From Streptomyces hygroscopicus subsp. hygroscopicus (lineage in GTDB: Bacteria > Actinomycetota > Actinomycetes > Streptomycetales > Streptomycetaceae), in contig NZ_BSSM01000002.1 in the NCBI RefSeq assembly GCF_030269125.1, forward strand, positions 62,001 through 126,000: a stretch of 64,000 nt of DNA, read 5' to 3'. Numbering within the stretch: the stretch's first letter is position 1; every line of letters starts with the position of its first letter. Position numbers and translations under genes: made by a program. Positions 54,314 to 63,339 of this stretch are shown one piece after another. The notes beneath the pieces are model-generated. The model worked only from the letters and a program-made list of their open reading frames with translations, was not told the origin of the DNA and ran no database searches.

Positions 54314-54636
54314 CAGTGACTCGTTCCGCCGAGGTTCAGCACCACCACTCCCCCGATGATCAGCAGGATCCCCGCGACCTTCACCGCGCTGAGCCCCTCC
54401 CCGAACAGCAGCAGCCCGAGCACGGCGATGGCCGCGGTGCCCACCCCGGACCAGATCGCGTACGCCGTGCCGATCTGCACGGTCTTCAGCGTCTGCGCCA
54501 GGAGGAGGAAGGACACCAGATATCCCAGCGCCGTCACCAACGAGGGCCCGAGCCTGCTGAACCCGTGGCTGTACTTCATCGCCGTCGTGGCGGTCACCTC
54601 GGCGGCTATGGCGCCGGCGAGCGTCAGGTATCCCAT
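54313..54636 (-). CDS. Small multidrug resistance (SMR) family exporter
   Basis: 107 aa with four transmembrane helices. The membrane-embedded glutamate is Glu13 (AGAIAAEVTATTAMKYS) and the helix-3 YAIWSGVGTAAIAVLG motif is diagnostic. EmrE/QacE-type exporters swap protons for quaternary ammonium or guanidinium compounds. ATG 54636 has no ribosome site upstream, and one palindrome touches the start codon, so the message may be leaderless. In one operon with the TetR gene. Confidence 0.92.
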   Translation of the reverse strand: MGYLTLAGAIAAEVTATTAMKYSHGFSRLGPSLVTALGYLVSFLLLAQTLKTVQIGTAYAIWSGVGTAAIAVLGLLLFGEGLSAVKVAGILLIIGGVVVLNLGGTSH

Positions 54637-54672
54637 GTGTACGAGCGTACACACGATGTGTACGACCGTACA
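54636..54672 (-). promoter_or_regulatory. Two tandem palindromic operators at smr-tetR start
   Basis: 54636-54653 is TGTGTACG-AG-CGTACACA with perfect 8-bp arms. 54659-54672 is TGTACG-AC-CGTACA with 6-bp arms. Their centres are 21 bp, two helical turns, apart. The first abuts the start codon. This fits cooperative binding of two TetR dimers. Confidence 0.75.
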
Positions 54673-54729
54673 TAACGGGTCGCGACGAGGCGCGTCCAGG
54701 CGGACGACCCGTGCGTCCGGGCATGCGAA

Positions 54730-54759
54730 AGGGGCCACGGCATCGCTGCCCTGGCCCCT
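54730..54759. terminator. Terminator after suf operon
   Basis: AGGGGCCA (54730-54737) pairs with TGGCCCCT (54752-54759), with an inner GGCA/TGCC stem, 28 bp after the sufT stop. Confidence 0.6.
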
Positions 54760-54787
54760 CGCTCGCGCCGGACGCGCCGGTCGGACG

Positions 54788-55120
54788 TCAGACGTTGAAG
54801 CCCAGCGCCCGCAGCTGCTCGCGGCCCTCGTCCGTGATCTTGTCCGGGCCCCACGGCGGCATCCAGACCCAGTTGATCCGGAGCTCGTTGACGATGCCGT
54901 CCGTGGCCGACTTGGCCTGGTCCTCGATGACGTCCGTCAACGGGCAGGCCGCCGAGGTCAGGGTCATGTCCACGGTGGCCACGTTGGAGTCGTCCACGTG
55001 GATGCCGTAGATCAGGCCGAGGTTGACGACGTCGATGCCCAGCTCGGGGTCGACCACGTCCATCAGGGCCTCGCGGAGTTCCTCCTCCGAGGCCGGCTTC
55101 ATCTCGACGGTGTCGCTCAT
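54788..55120 (-). CDS. sufT: SufT/MIP18-like (DUF59) iron-sulfur assembly protein
   Basis: 110 aa. The DUF59 core has DVVDPELGIDVVNLGLIYGI and LTSAACPLTDVI with the reactive cysteine of the family, then the VWMPPWGPDKITDEGREQLRALGF terminus. It helps deliver or mature Fe-S clusters. The ATG overlaps the sufU stop (ATGA). Last gene of the suf operon. Confidence 0.93.
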   Translation of the reverse strand: MSDTVEMKPASEEELREALMDVVDPELGIDVVNLGLIYGIHVDDSNVATVDMTLTSAACPLTDVIEDQAKSATDGIVNELRINWVWMPPWGPDKITDEGREQLRALGFNV

Positions 55121-55584
55121 GCGGTCTTCCTTTCGGCTTCGGCGCCACCCAGCGCCTGGGCCGTCGCGTCCTTCCACGCCATCCAGCTCAGGAGGGCGCA
55201 CTTGACCCGCGCGGGGTACTTGGAGACACCGGCGAACGCCACCGCGTCCTCCAGCACCTCCTCCATCGCGTCGTCCGGTTCGATCCTGCCCTTGGACTGC
55301 ATCAGCTCCAGGAAGGTCTCCTGGATCTTCTGCGCCTCGGGCAGGTCCTTGCCGACGAGGAGTTCGTTCAGTACGGAGGCCGAGGCCTGGCTGATGGAGC
55401 AGCCCTGGCCCTCGTACGAGACGTCCGCGATCCTCGTGCCGTCGTACTTCACGCGGAGGGTGATCTCGTCGCCGCACGTCGGGTTCACATGGTGCACCTC
55501 GGCGTCGCCATCCCGAAGACCACGCCCGTGCGGGTTCTTGTAGTGGTCCAGGATGACTTCCTGGTACATCGAGTCCAGCTTCAC
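55117..55584 (-). CDS. sufU: SufU zinc-dependent sulfurtransferase/scaffold
   Basis: 155 aa, IscU-like. The three cysteines lie in NPTCGDE, GQGCSIS and KCALLSW. SufU takes persulfide from SufS in Gram-positives. GTG 55584 gives the usual MKLDSMYQEV start; GTG 55596, five bases after the sufS stop, is the alternative. It overlaps sufT. Confidence 0.93.
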   Translation of the reverse strand: MKLDSMYQEVILDHYKNPHGRGLRDGDAEVHHVNPTCGDEITLRVKYDGTRIADVSYEGQGCSISQASASVLNELLVGKDLPEAQKIQETFLELMQSKGRIEPDDAMEEVLEDAVAFAGVSKYPARVKCALLSWMAWKDATAQALGGAEAERKTA

Positions 55585-55601
55585 GGTTTTCGACACGCCT
55601 C

Positions 55602-56858
55602 TCAGCCGAAGAAGTTCCGTACGTGCTCCAGTCCGTCGACCAGAGCGTCGATCTCGGCCGGCGTGGAGTACAGATAGAACGACGCTCGCGTGGTCGCGGG
55701 AATTCCGTAGCGCAGGCAGACCGGACGGGCACAGTGGTGGCCGACGCGGACCGCGATGCCCTGCTCGTCCAGGACCTGGCCCACGTCGTGCGGGTGGATG
55801 TCGCCCAGGGTGAAGGAGATCGCGGCGCCCCGGTCCTCGGCCGTGGTGGGGCCGATGATCCGCAGGTCGGGGACCTGGGCCAGGCGCTCCACCGCGTACT
55901 GGGTGAGCGCGTGCTCGTGGGCGAGGATCTTCTCCATGCCGAGGGACGACAGGTAGTCGATCGCCGCGCCCAGGCCGACCGCCTGCGCGATCGGGGGCGT
56001 GCCCGCCTCGAACTTGTGCGGCGCCGGGGCGTACGTCGAGGAGTGCATCGAGACGGTCTCGATCATCTCGCCGCCGCCCAGGAACGGCGGCAGGTCCTCC
56101 AGCAGCTCCTGGCGGCCCCACAGGACACCGATGCCGGTCGGGCCGCACATCTTGTGACCGGTGAAGGCCACGAAGTCGGCCTGGAGGGCCTGCACGTCCA
56201 GCGGCATGTGCGGCGCGGCCTGGGAGGCGTCGACGCACACCAGCGCGCCGACCTCCTGGGCGCGGCGGACTATCGCCTCGACCGGGTTGAGCGTGCCCAG
56301 GATGTTGGAGACCAGCACGAAGGAGACGATCTTCGTCTTCTCGGTGATGATCTCGTCGATGTTCGACAGGTCCAGGCGGCCGTCGTCGGTGAGGCCGAAC
56401 CACTTCAGCTTCGCGCCGGTGCGCTGCGCCAGCAGCTGCCACGGCACGATGTTGGAGTGGTGCTCCATCTCCGTGATGACGATCTCGGTCTCGTGGTCCA
56501 CCCGGTAGGGCTCGTCGGCCCAGCCCAGCATGTTGGCCACGAGGTTGAGGGACTCGGAGGCGTTCTTGGTGAAGATCACCTCGTCGCGGCTCGGCGCGTT
56601 GATGAACTCCGCCACCTTGTCGCGCGCGCCCTCGTAGAGTGCCGTGGCCTCCTCGGCGAGGACGTGCACGCCGCGGTGGACGTTGGCGTTGTACCGCTCG
56701 TAGTACTCGTTCAGGGCGTCCAGTACCTGGCGCGGCTTCTGGCTGGTCGCCGCGTTGTCCAGGTACACGAGCTTCCTGCCGTCGTGGACCACGCGGTCCA
56801 GTACGGGGAAGTCCTTGCGGATCGCCTCGGTGTCGAGGAGGCCCGACAGATGCGTCAC
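55602..56858 (-). CDS. sufS: Cysteine desulfurase SufS
   Basis: 418 aa, group II desulfurase. PLP lysine in FTGHKMCGPTGIGVLWG and the persulfide cysteine in VGHHCARPVCLRYG near residue 370. It releases sulfur from cysteine for cluster building and passes it to SufU. It overlaps the sufC stop (ATGA). Confidence 0.96.
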   Translation of the reverse strand: MTHLSGLLDTEAIRKDFPVLDRVVHDGRKLVYLDNAATSQKPRQVLDALNEYYERYNANVHRGVHVLAEEATALYEGARDKVAEFINAPSRDEVIFTKNASESLNLVANMLGWADEPYRVDHETEIVITEMEHHSNIVPWQLLAQRTGAKLKWFGLTDDGRLDLSNIDEIITEKTKIVSFVLVSNILGTLNPVEAIVRRAQEVGALVCVDASQAAPHMPLDVQALQADFVAFTGHKMCGPTGIGVLWGRQELLEDLPPFLGGGEMIETVSMHSSTYAPAPHKFEAGTPPIAQAVGLGAAIDYLSSLGMEKILAHEHALTQYAVERLAQVPDLRIIGPTTAEDRGAAISFTLGDIHPHDVGQVLDEQGIAVRVGHHCARPVCLRYGIPATTRASFYLYSTPAEIDALVDGLEHVRNFFG

Positions 56859-57619
56859 GCGGATGCGCCACCCTTCACGTATGCCTCGTAGCCCTCGTTC
56901 TCCAGCTTGTCCGCGAGCTCCGGGCCGCCGGACTCGACGATGCGGCCGCCGGCGAACACGTGCACGTGGTCGGGCTTGATGTAGCGCAGGATGCGCGTGT
57001 AGTGCGTGATCAGCAGGGTGCCGACCTCGCCGGTCTCGCGGACGCGGTTGACGCCCTCGGAGACGATGCGCAGCGCGTCGACGTCCAGGCCCGAGTCGGT
57101 CTCGTCCAGGATCGCCATCCTCGGCTTGAGCAGTTCGAGCTGGAGGATCTCGTGGCGCTTCTTCTCACCGCCGGAGAAGCCCTCGTTGACGTTGCGCTCG
57201 GCGAAGGCGGGGTCCATGTGGAGACGCTCCATGGCCTCCTTGACCTCCTTCACCCAGGTGCGCAGCTTCGGGGCCTCGCCGCGCACGGCGGTGGCGGAGG
57301 TGCGCAGGAAGTTGGAGACCGAGACGCCGGGAACCTCGACCGGGTACTGCATCGCCAGGAACAGGCCCGCGCGGGCGCGCTCGTCGACGGACATCTCCAG
57401 GACGTCCTCGCCGTCGAGGGTGACGGTGCCACTGGTGACGGTGTACTTCGGGTGACCCGCGAGCGAGTAGGCGAGGGTCGACTTGCCGGAGCCGTTGGGG
57501 CCCATGATGGCGTGCGTCTCGCCCTGCTTCACGGTGAGGTCGACGCCCTTGAGGATCTCCTTCGTGGCGTTGTCGGCCTCGACGGTGACGTGCAGGTCTC
57601 GGATTTCAAGCGTTGCCAT
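56855..57619 (-). CDS. sufC: Fe-S assembly ATPase SufC
   Basis: 254 aa ABC-type ATPase. Walker A GPNGSGKST at about 40-48, signature FSGGEKKR, Walker B MAILDETDSGLD, and H-loop LITHYTR. It works in the cytosol as part of SufBC2D, not as a transporter. Seven bp after the Rieske gene. Confidence 0.96.
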   Translation of the reverse strand: MATLEIRDLHVTVEADNATKEILKGVDLTVKQGETHAIMGPNGSGKSTLAYSLAGHPKYTVTSGTVTLDGEDVLEMSVDERARAGLFLAMQYPVEVPGVSVSNFLRTSATAVRGEAPKLRTWVKEVKEAMERLHMDPAFAERNVNEGFSGGEKKRHEILQLELLKPRMAILDETDSGLDVDALRIVSEGVNRVRETGEVGTLLITHYTRILRYIKPDHVHVFAGGRIVESGGPELADKLENEGYEAYVKGGASA

Positions 57620-57626
57620 GGATGCC

Positions 57627-57944
57627 TCAGGACTCCTGGGTGAGGGAGACGAGCACGTCGTCCCCTTCGATCTTTACGGGGTAAACGGGGACGGGGCGCG
57701 TCGCGGGGAGGCCGGACGGCTTGCCGGTGCGCAGGTCGAAGGCGGAGCCGTGCAGCCAGCACTCGATCTGGCAGTCCTCCACCTCGCCCTCGGAGAGCGA
57801 GACGTTCGCGTGCGAGCAGATGTCGTAGATCGCGAACACCTCCCCCTCGGTCAGGACGACCGAGACCGGCGTGCCGTCGAGCTCCACCCGCTTGGGCGTG
57901 CCCTCCGCCAGCTCGCTCAGCCCACAGACGCGTACGAAACTCAT
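57627..57944 (-). CDS. Rieske [2Fe-2S] protein in suf operon
   Basis: 105 aa. Cluster ligands are in ICSHANVSL (C-x-H) and IECWLHGSAF (C-x2-H). A soluble Rieske-type ferredoxin between sufD and sufC is usual in actinobacteria; it may supply electrons for cluster assembly. The ATG overlaps the sufD stop (ATGA). Confidence 0.93.
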   Translation of the reverse strand: MSFVRVCGLSELAEGTPKRVELDGTPVSVVLTEGEVFAIYDICSHANVSLSEGEVEDCQIECWLHGSAFDLRTGKPSGLPATRPVPVYPVKIEGDDVLVSLTQES

Positions 57945-59125
57945 GCGACCGAGGCCTCCAGCTCCTGCTCGATCTTGGCGAGCAGACGCTCCTCGATGTC
58001 GGCGACGCCGATCTGCTGGACCAGTTCGGCGAAGAAGCCGCGCACCACCAGACGGCGGGCGTCCTGCTCCGGGATGCCGCGGGCCATCAGGTAGAAGAGC
58101 TGCTCGTCGTCGAAGCGGCCGGTGGCGGAGGCGTGGCCGGCGCCGACGATCTCGCCGGTCTCGATCTCCAGGTTCGGCACCGAGTCGACGCGGGCGCCGT
58201 CGGTGAGGACCAGGTTGCGGTTCATCTCGTAGGTGTCGGTGCCCTCGGCCCCGGCCTCGATGAGTACGTCGCCGATCCAGACCGCGTGCGCGTCGTCGCC
58301 CTGGAGCGCGCCCTTGTAGACGACGTTCGACTTGCAGTGCGGGGTGTTGTGGGTGACCAGCAGGCGGTGCTCCTGGTGCTGGCCCGCGTCGGTGAAGTAC
58401 AGGCCGTACAGCTCGGCCTCGCCGCCGGTGCCCGCGTAGGTGACGCGCGGGTGCAGCCGTACGACGTCGCCGCCGAAGGTGACGACGACCGACTTGAAGG
58501 AGGCGTCCCGGCCGATCAGCGTGTTGTGCTGGGCGACGTGGACGGCCTTGTCGTCCCAGTCCTGGACGCAGACGACGGTGAGCTTGGCGCCGTCGCCCAG
58601 CACGTAGTCGACGTTGGCGGCGAGCACCGCGTCGCCGGTGTGGTCGATGACGACCACGGCCTCGGCGAAGGCGCCCAGCTCGATCACCTGGTGGGCGAAG
58701 GCGGTGCCGCCCTGGCCGTGCACGGTGATGCGGACCGGCTCGGTGAGGACGGTGTCCTTGGCGACGGTCACGACCGAGGCCTGCTCGAAGGCGGAGTACG
58801 CCTGGGCGGCGATCCGGTCCACCGGGGTGCCCGCCCGGCCGAGGCGCGCGTCGTCGCGGCCGACGGTCTCGACGGTGACACCCTCGGGGGCCTGCACGTC
58901 GACCTTCACGCCGTCACCGGTGGCGGCGGCGGTGCCGTCGTGCAGCCCGCGCAGGCGCTCCAGCGGGGTGAACCGCCACTCCTCCTCGCGGCCGTGGGGG
59001 ACGGGGAAGTCCGCCACGTCGAAGGACGGGGGCACGCTCATGCGCGTGGCGACGGTCGACTCCGCGGCCACCGCGATCTGGCCGGCGGTGGTGGAGCCGA
59101 CCGGGATGTTCTGAGCCTCAGCCAT
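57941..59125 (-). CDS. sufD: Fe-S assembly protein SufD
   Basis: 394 aa. The right-handed beta-helix core has VVIDHTGDAVLAANVDYVLGDGAKL, and the C-terminal helices hold GRFDDEQLFYLMARGIPEQDARRLVVRGF, containing a conserved histidine partner region. It pairs with SufB to form the scaffold for new clusters. The gap of 57 bp after sufB is short enough for one transcript. Confidence 0.95.
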   Translation of the reverse strand: MAEAQNIPVGSTTAGQIAVAAESTVATRMSVPPSFDVADFPVPHGREEEWRFTPLERLRGLHDGTAAATGDGVKVDVQAPEGVTVETVGRDDARLGRAGTPVDRIAAQAYSAFEQASVVTVAKDTVLTEPVRITVHGQGGTAFAHQVIELGAFAEAVVVIDHTGDAVLAANVDYVLGDGAKLTVVCVQDWDDKAVHVAQHNTLIGRDASFKSVVVTFGGDVVRLHPRVTYAGTGGEAELYGLYFTDAGQHQEHRLLVTHNTPHCKSNVVYKGALQGDDAHAVWIGDVLIEAGAEGTDTYEMNRNLVLTDGARVDSVPNLEIETGEIVGAGHASATGRFDDEQLFYLMARGIPEQDARRLVVRGFFAELVQQIGVADIEERLLAKIEQELEASVA

Positions 59126-59182
59126 GGCTGTCGTATTGCTCGCTTTCTCAGGTCAGTGGCTTGATGGTGGGGCGGCGGGCGA

Positions 59183-60604
59183 TCAGCCGACCGCGCCTTC
59201 CATCTGCAGCTCGATCAGCCGGTTGAGCTCCAGGGCGTACTCCATGGGCAGTTCCTTGGCGATCGGCTCGACGAAGCCGCGCACGATCATCGCCATCGCC
59301 TCGAACTCGGAGAGGCCGCGGCTCATCAGGTAGAAGAGCTGGTCCTCGGAGACCTTCGAGACGGTCGCCTCGTGGCCCATGGACACATCGTCCTCGCGGA
59401 CGTCGACGTACGGGTACGTGTCGGAGCGGGAGATGGTGTCGACGAGCAGCGCGTCGCACAGCACGTTCGACTTGGAGCCGTGGGCGCCCTCGCCGATCTC
59501 GACCAGACCGCGGTAGGACGTACGGCCGCCGCCGCGCGCCACGGACTTCGAGACGATGTTGGACGACGTGTTCGGCGCCATGTGGACCATCTTGGAGCCG
59601 GCGTCCTGGTGCTGGCCCTCGCCCGCGAAGGCGATGGACAGGGTCTCGCCCTTGGCGTGCTCGCCCATCAGGTACACGGCCGGGTACTTCATCGTGACCT
59701 TGGAGCCGATGTTGCCGTCGATCCACTCCATGGTCGCGCCCTCGTACGCCACGGCGCGCTTGGTGACCAGGTTGTAGACGTTGTTCGACCAGTTCTGGAT
59801 GGTCGTGTAGCGGCAGCGGGCGTTCTTCTTGACGATGATCTCGACCACGGCGCTGTGCAGCGAGTCCGACTTGTAGATCGGCGCGGTGCAGCCCTCGACG
59901 TAGTGCACGTAGGCGCCCTCGTCGACGATGATCAGGGTCCGCTCGAACTGGCCCATGTTCTCCGTGTTGATCCGGAAGTAGGCCTGGAGCGGGATCTCCA
60001 CGTGCACGCCCTTCGGCACGTAGATGAAGGAGCCGCCGGACCACACGGCCGTGTTCAGCGCGGCGAACTTGTTGTCACCGGCCGGGATGACGGTGCCGAA
60101 GTACTCCTTGAAGAGCTCCGGGTGCTCCTTGAGGGCGGTGTCGGTGTCCAGGAAGATGACGCCCTGCTCCTCCAGGTCCTCGCGGATCTGGTGGTAGACG
60201 ACCTCCGACTCGTACTGGGCGGCCACGCCGGCGACCAGGCGCTGCTTCTCGGCCTCGGGGATGCCCAGCTTGTCGTAGGTGTTCTTGATGTCCTCGGGCA
60301 GGTCCTCCCAGGACTCCGCCTGCTTCTCCGTGGAGCGCACGAAGTACTTGATGTTGTCGAAGTCGATGCCCGACAGGTCCGAGCCCCAGTTCGGCATGGG
60401 CTTCTTCTCGAAGAGCCTGAGGCCCTTCAGGCGCAGCTTGGTCATCCACTCGGGCTCCGACTTCTTGTCGGAGATGTCGCGGACGACGTCCTCGTTCAGA
60501 CCGCGCCGGGCGGAGGCACCGGCAACGTCGGAGTCGGCCCAGCCGTATTCGTACTTGCCCAGGCCCTCCAGCTCAGGGTGGGCAGTCTCCGTGGGGAGAG
60601 TCAT
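59183..60604 (-). CDS. sufB: Fe-S assembly scaffold SufB
   Basis: 473 aa. The conserved [38 protein letters not shown] and [27 protein letters not shown] include the cysteine that accepts sulfur. SufB carries the nascent cluster in SufBC2D. The ATG overlaps the sufR stop (ATGA), so sufR and sufB are co-translated. Confidence 0.97.
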   Translation of the reverse strand: MTLPTETAHPELEGLGKYEYGWADSDVAGASARRGLNEDVVRDISDKKSEPEWMTKLRLKGLRLFEKKPMPNWGSDLSGIDFDNIKYFVRSTEKQAESWEDLPEDIKNTYDKLGIPEAEKQRLVAGVAAQYESEVVYHQIREDLEEQGVIFLDTDTALKEHPELFKEYFGTVIPAGDNKFAALNTAVWSGGSFIYVPKGVHVEIPLQAYFRINTENMGQFERTLIIVDEGAYVHYVEGCTAPIYKSDSLHSAVVEIIVKKNARCRYTTIQNWSNNVYNLVTKRAVAYEGATMEWIDGNIGSKVTMKYPAVYLMGEHAKGETLSIAFAGEGQHQDAGSKMVHMAPNTSSNIVSKSVARGGGRTSYRGLVEIGEGAHGSKSNVLCDALLVDTISRSDTYPYVDVREDDVSMGHEATVSKVSEDQLFYLMSRGLSEFEAMAMIVRGFVEPIAKELPMEYALELNRLIELQMEGAVG

Positions 60605-61335
60605 GCGGGGTTCCTCCCGGCCGTGCTTGCAGGTGCGTCAGTGGAAATCTTGGGAATGAACGTCGTGCAGACGCCGTCGCCGTGCGCGATGGTCGCCAGT
60701 CGCTGGACGTGGGTACCCAGCAGGTCGGCGAAGATCTCCGTCTCCGCCTCGCACAGCTGCGGGTACTGCTCCGCGACGTGCGCGACCGGGCAGTGGTGCT
60801 GGCAGAGCTGCTCGCCGACCGGTGCGCTGCGCGCCGTAGCAGCGTACCCGTCCGCGCTCAGGGCCTTGGCCAGCGCTTCCGCGCGTTTCTCGGGGCTCAC
60901 GCTCTCGATCGCCCTGCGGTACGCGCTCGCCTGGGAGGCGATCCGGGCGCGGGCGAACGCGGAGACCGCGTCGGCCCCGCCCTCGTGCTCGGCGATCCAG
61001 CGCAGCGCGTCCGCGGCCAGCTTGTCGTACGACTGGTAGAAGGCGTCGCGTCCGCAGTCGGTGAGCGCGAAGACCTTCGCGGGGCGCCCGCGCGTGCGCG
61101 CGCCGTAGACACGCTGTTCACGCGCCTCCACGACGTCGTCCGCGACCAGCGCGTCCAGGTGGCGCCGGACGGCCGCCTGGGTGAGTCCCAGCCGGCCCGC
61201 GAGTTCGGCGACGGTCGACGGCCCGTGGTCCAGGATGGATCGCGCGACACGGTTGCGCGTGGAGCGCTCACCGGTCGCGAGTTCCTCCTGCGGGGCCCCC
61301 GTGAGGGCCTCCCGAGCCTCGCCGACGTTTTTCAC
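60601..61335 (-). CDS. sufR: SufR Fe-S-sensing repressor of the suf operon
   Basis: 244 aa. The DeoR/ArsR-like winged helix is [35 protein letters not shown]. The C-terminal cluster-binding motif has cysteines in [21 protein letters not shown]. In Streptomyces avermitilis SufR with a [4Fe-4S] cluster represses its operon. GTG 61335 is chosen because the operator sits on it; TTG 61371 is the longer alternative. Coupled to sufB. Confidence 0.93.
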   Translation of the reverse strand: MKNVGEAREALTGAPQEELATGERSTRNRVARSILDHGPSTVAELAGRLGLTQAAVRRHLDALVADDVVEAREQRVYGARTRGRPAKVFALTDCGRDAFYQSYDKLAADALRWIAEHEGGADAVSAFARARIASQASAYRRAIESVSPEKRAEALAKALSADGYAATARSAPVGEQLCQHHCPVAHVAEQYPQLCEAETEIFADLLGTHVQRLATIAHGDGVCTTFIPKISTDAPASTAGRNPA

Positions 61336-61348
61336 AACGCCATTGTTG
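61335..61348 (-). promoter_or_regulatory. CAAC-N6-GTTG SufR operator
   Basis: CAAC-GCCATT-GTTG matches the palindrome reported for S. avermitilis SufR as I recall it. It touches the sufR start codon, so SufR bound here would block its own transcription start or early elongation. A GGAGG lies just upstream at 61357-61361 on the coding strand. Confidence 0.75.
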
Positions 61349-61406
61349 CGTAATTCCTCCGGGCCTGACAAGCGCCGCCCGGATCACGACCGGTGCCCTG
61401 CATCAC

Positions 61407-61420
61407 TTAGGTCTACCTAA
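61407..61420. promoter_or_regulatory. TTAGGT-CT-ACCTAA palindrome between suf operon and AAC(3) gene
   Basis: Perfect 6-bp arms resemble the outer parts of the DmdR/IdeR iron box but with a 5-bp shorter centre. It lies 72 bp before sufR and 98 bp before the acetyltransferase gene. Possible iron or other regulator site. Confidence 0.4.
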
Positions 61421-61517
61421 TCTGACCTGCGGAAACGATCTCTGATCGATCATCCCGCGCCCGCTCGGAGGGGAAACCGGTGGCGCCCCGAGCGCCCGTC
61501 CGGAAGACTCCCGGAGC

Positions 61518-62330
61518 ATGGCGACACCCCCTCCGACCGGGCCTCTTGTCACACGGGACGGCATCGCCGCCCAGTTGCGGCTGCTCGGCGTCGAAAGCGG
61601 CGAGACACTGCTCGTACATACGGCGCTGAGTTCCCTCGGATGGGTGAACGGCGGGGCCGTGGCGGTCGTCCAGGGGCTCCTCGACGTCCTCGGCCCGGCC
61701 GGCACCTTGGTCGTCCCCGCCCAGTCCTCCGACCTCTCCGACCCCGCCCTGTGGGGGAACCCGCCGGTGCCCGAGGAGTGGTGGGACCGGATCCGGGCCA
61801 CGATGCCGCCGTACGACCCCGACATCACCCCCACCCGCGGCGTCGGGGTGGTCCCGGAGACGGTGCGCACCTGGCCGGGCGCCCGGCGCAGCGCGCACCC
61901 GCAGACCTCCTTCGACGCCGTCGGCGCCCGAGCGGCGCAGATCACCGAGGGCCACGCCCCCGACTGCCGGCTCGGCGAGCGGAGCCCCCTGGCCCGCCTG
62001 GAGGAAGCGGGCGCCCGCGTGCTGCTGCTCGGCGCGGGGTACGACGCCTGCACCGCCTTCCACCTGGCCGAGTACCGCGTCCCCGCGCCGCTGGTAGAGG
62101 TGGGCCGGCCGGCGCCCGGCGGCTGGGAGACGGTGACCGAGGTGTCGATCACCTCCGATCGGTTCGAGGAGCTGGGGCGCGACTTCGAGCGGGAGCGTCC
62201 CGTCGTCCGCGGGAAGGTGGGCGCGGCGGACACCCGGCTGTTCCCGGTGGCGGACGCCGTGGCCTACGCCCAGGGGTGGCTGTCGGCGCGGCGGCCTCGT
62301 GCGAGGGAGTTCCCGCACCCCGGCGACTGA
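61518..62330 (+). CDS. AAC(3)-family aminoglycoside N-acetyltransferase-like protein
   Basis: 270 aa. LLVHTALSSLGWVNGGAVAVVQGLLDVLGPAGTLVVPAQSS, the PTRGVGVVPETVR loop, RSAHPQTSFDAVGARA with the catalytic histidine, and LLLGAGYDACTAFHLAEY are family hallmarks. It would acetylate the 3-amino group of an aminoglycoside, but many chromosomal homologues have other or silent roles. Divergent from the suf operon. Confidence 0.9.
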   Translation: MATPPPTGPLVTRDGIAAQLRLLGVESGETLLVHTALSSLGWVNGGAVAVVQGLLDVLGPAGTLVVPAQSSDLSDPALWGNPPVPEEWWDRIRATMPPYDPDITPTRGVGVVPETVRTWPGARRSAHPQTSFDAVGARAAQITEGHAPDCRLGERSPLARLEEAGARVLLLGAGYDACTAFHLAEYRVPAPLVEVGRPAPGGWETVTEVSITSDRFEELGRDFERERPVVRGKVGAADTRLFPVADAVAYAQGWLSARRPRAREFPHPGD

Positions 62331-62361
62331 TCGGCGGGCGGTCTCCCTAGACTCTGGACCC

Positions 62362-63339
62362 ATGCGAAGTGAGCCCGCCCGCCCGTCTCCCGATCACCAA
62401 GCCTCCGGGAGACGCTTCGCGTCGGCCCCGCTGATCCAGATCGCGGCCCTGGTGAAGCGGTACGGCACGAAGACCGCGGTGAACGGCCTCGACCTGGAGG
62501 CACGGGCGGGCGTGACCGCCGTCCTCGGCCCCAACGGCGCCGGCAAGACGACGACGGTCGAGACCTGCGAGGGGTACCGGAAGCCGGATTCCGGCACGGT
62601 GCGCGTCCTGGGTCTCGACCCCGTGCGGCAGTCGGCCGAGCTGCGGCCGCGGATCGGCGTGATGCTCCAGTCCGGCGGCGTGTACTCCGGCGCCCGCGCG
62701 GACGAGATGCTGCGCCACGTCGCCAAGCTGCACGCCCACCCGCTGGACGTGGACGCCCTGATCGAACGGCTCGGGCTCGGCAGCTGCGGCCGCACCCCCT
62801 ACCGCCGGCTCTCCGGCGGCCAGCAGCAGCGCCTCGCGCTCGCCATGGCCGTCGTCGGCCGCCCGGAACTGGTCTTCCTGGACGAGCCGACCGCGGGCCT
62901 CGACCCGCAGGCCCGCCGCGCCACCTGGGACCTGGTGCGGGACCTGCGCGCCGACGGCGTCTCGGTGATCCTCACCACGCACCACATGGACGAGGCCGAG
63001 CAGCTCGCCGACGACGTCGCGATCATCGACGGCGGCAAGGTCATCGCCCAGGGCTCCCCCGAGGAGCTGTGCAAGGGCGGCGCCGAGAACACCCTGCGCT
63101 TCACCGGCCGCCCCGGCCTCGACGTCGGCTCCCTGCTCAAGGCGCTCCCGGACGGATGCACGGCCGCCGAGTTGACCCCGGGCGCCTACCGCGTCGTCGG
63201 CAGGATCGACCCGCAGCTGCTGGCCACCGTGACCTCCTGGTGCGCCCAGCACGGGGTGATGCCCGACCGCATCTCGGTCGAACGGCACACGCTGGAAGAC
63301 GTTTTCCTCGAGCTCACGGGCAAGGAGCTGCGCTCATGA
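62362..63339 (+). CDS. ABC-2 type transporter ATP-binding protein
   Basis: 325 aa. Walker A GPNGAGKTT, Q-loop MLQSGGVYSGA, signature LSGGQQQR, Walker B LVFLDEP, H-loop LTTHHMDE and a C-terminal DrrA-like domain (ENTLRFTGRPGLDV, ERHTLEDVFLELTG). Start ATG 62362; the frame extends to 62299 without support. It energises the permease that overlaps its stop (ATGA). Substrate unknown; drug or lipid export is common. Confidence 0.93.
   Translation: MRSEPARPSPDHQASGRRFASAPLIQIAALVKRYGTKTAVNGLDLEARAGVTAVLGPNGAGKTTTVETCEGYRKPDSGTVRVLGLDPVRQSAELRPRIGVMLQSGGVYSGARADEMLRHVAKLHAHPLDVDALIERLGLGSCGRTPYRRLSGGQQQRLALAMAVVGRPELVFLDEPTAGLDPQARRATWDLVRDLRADGVSVILTTHHMDEAEQLADDVAIIDGGKVIAQGSPEELCKGGAENTLRFTGRPGLDVGSLLKALPDGCTAAELTPGAYRVVGRIDPQLLATVTSWCAQHGVMPDRISVERHTLEDVFLELTGKELRS

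Noticed and set aside
61518..62330. Acquired resistance island carrying AAC(3)
   Set aside because: No mobile-element genes, and composition and spacing match the surrounding core genes.
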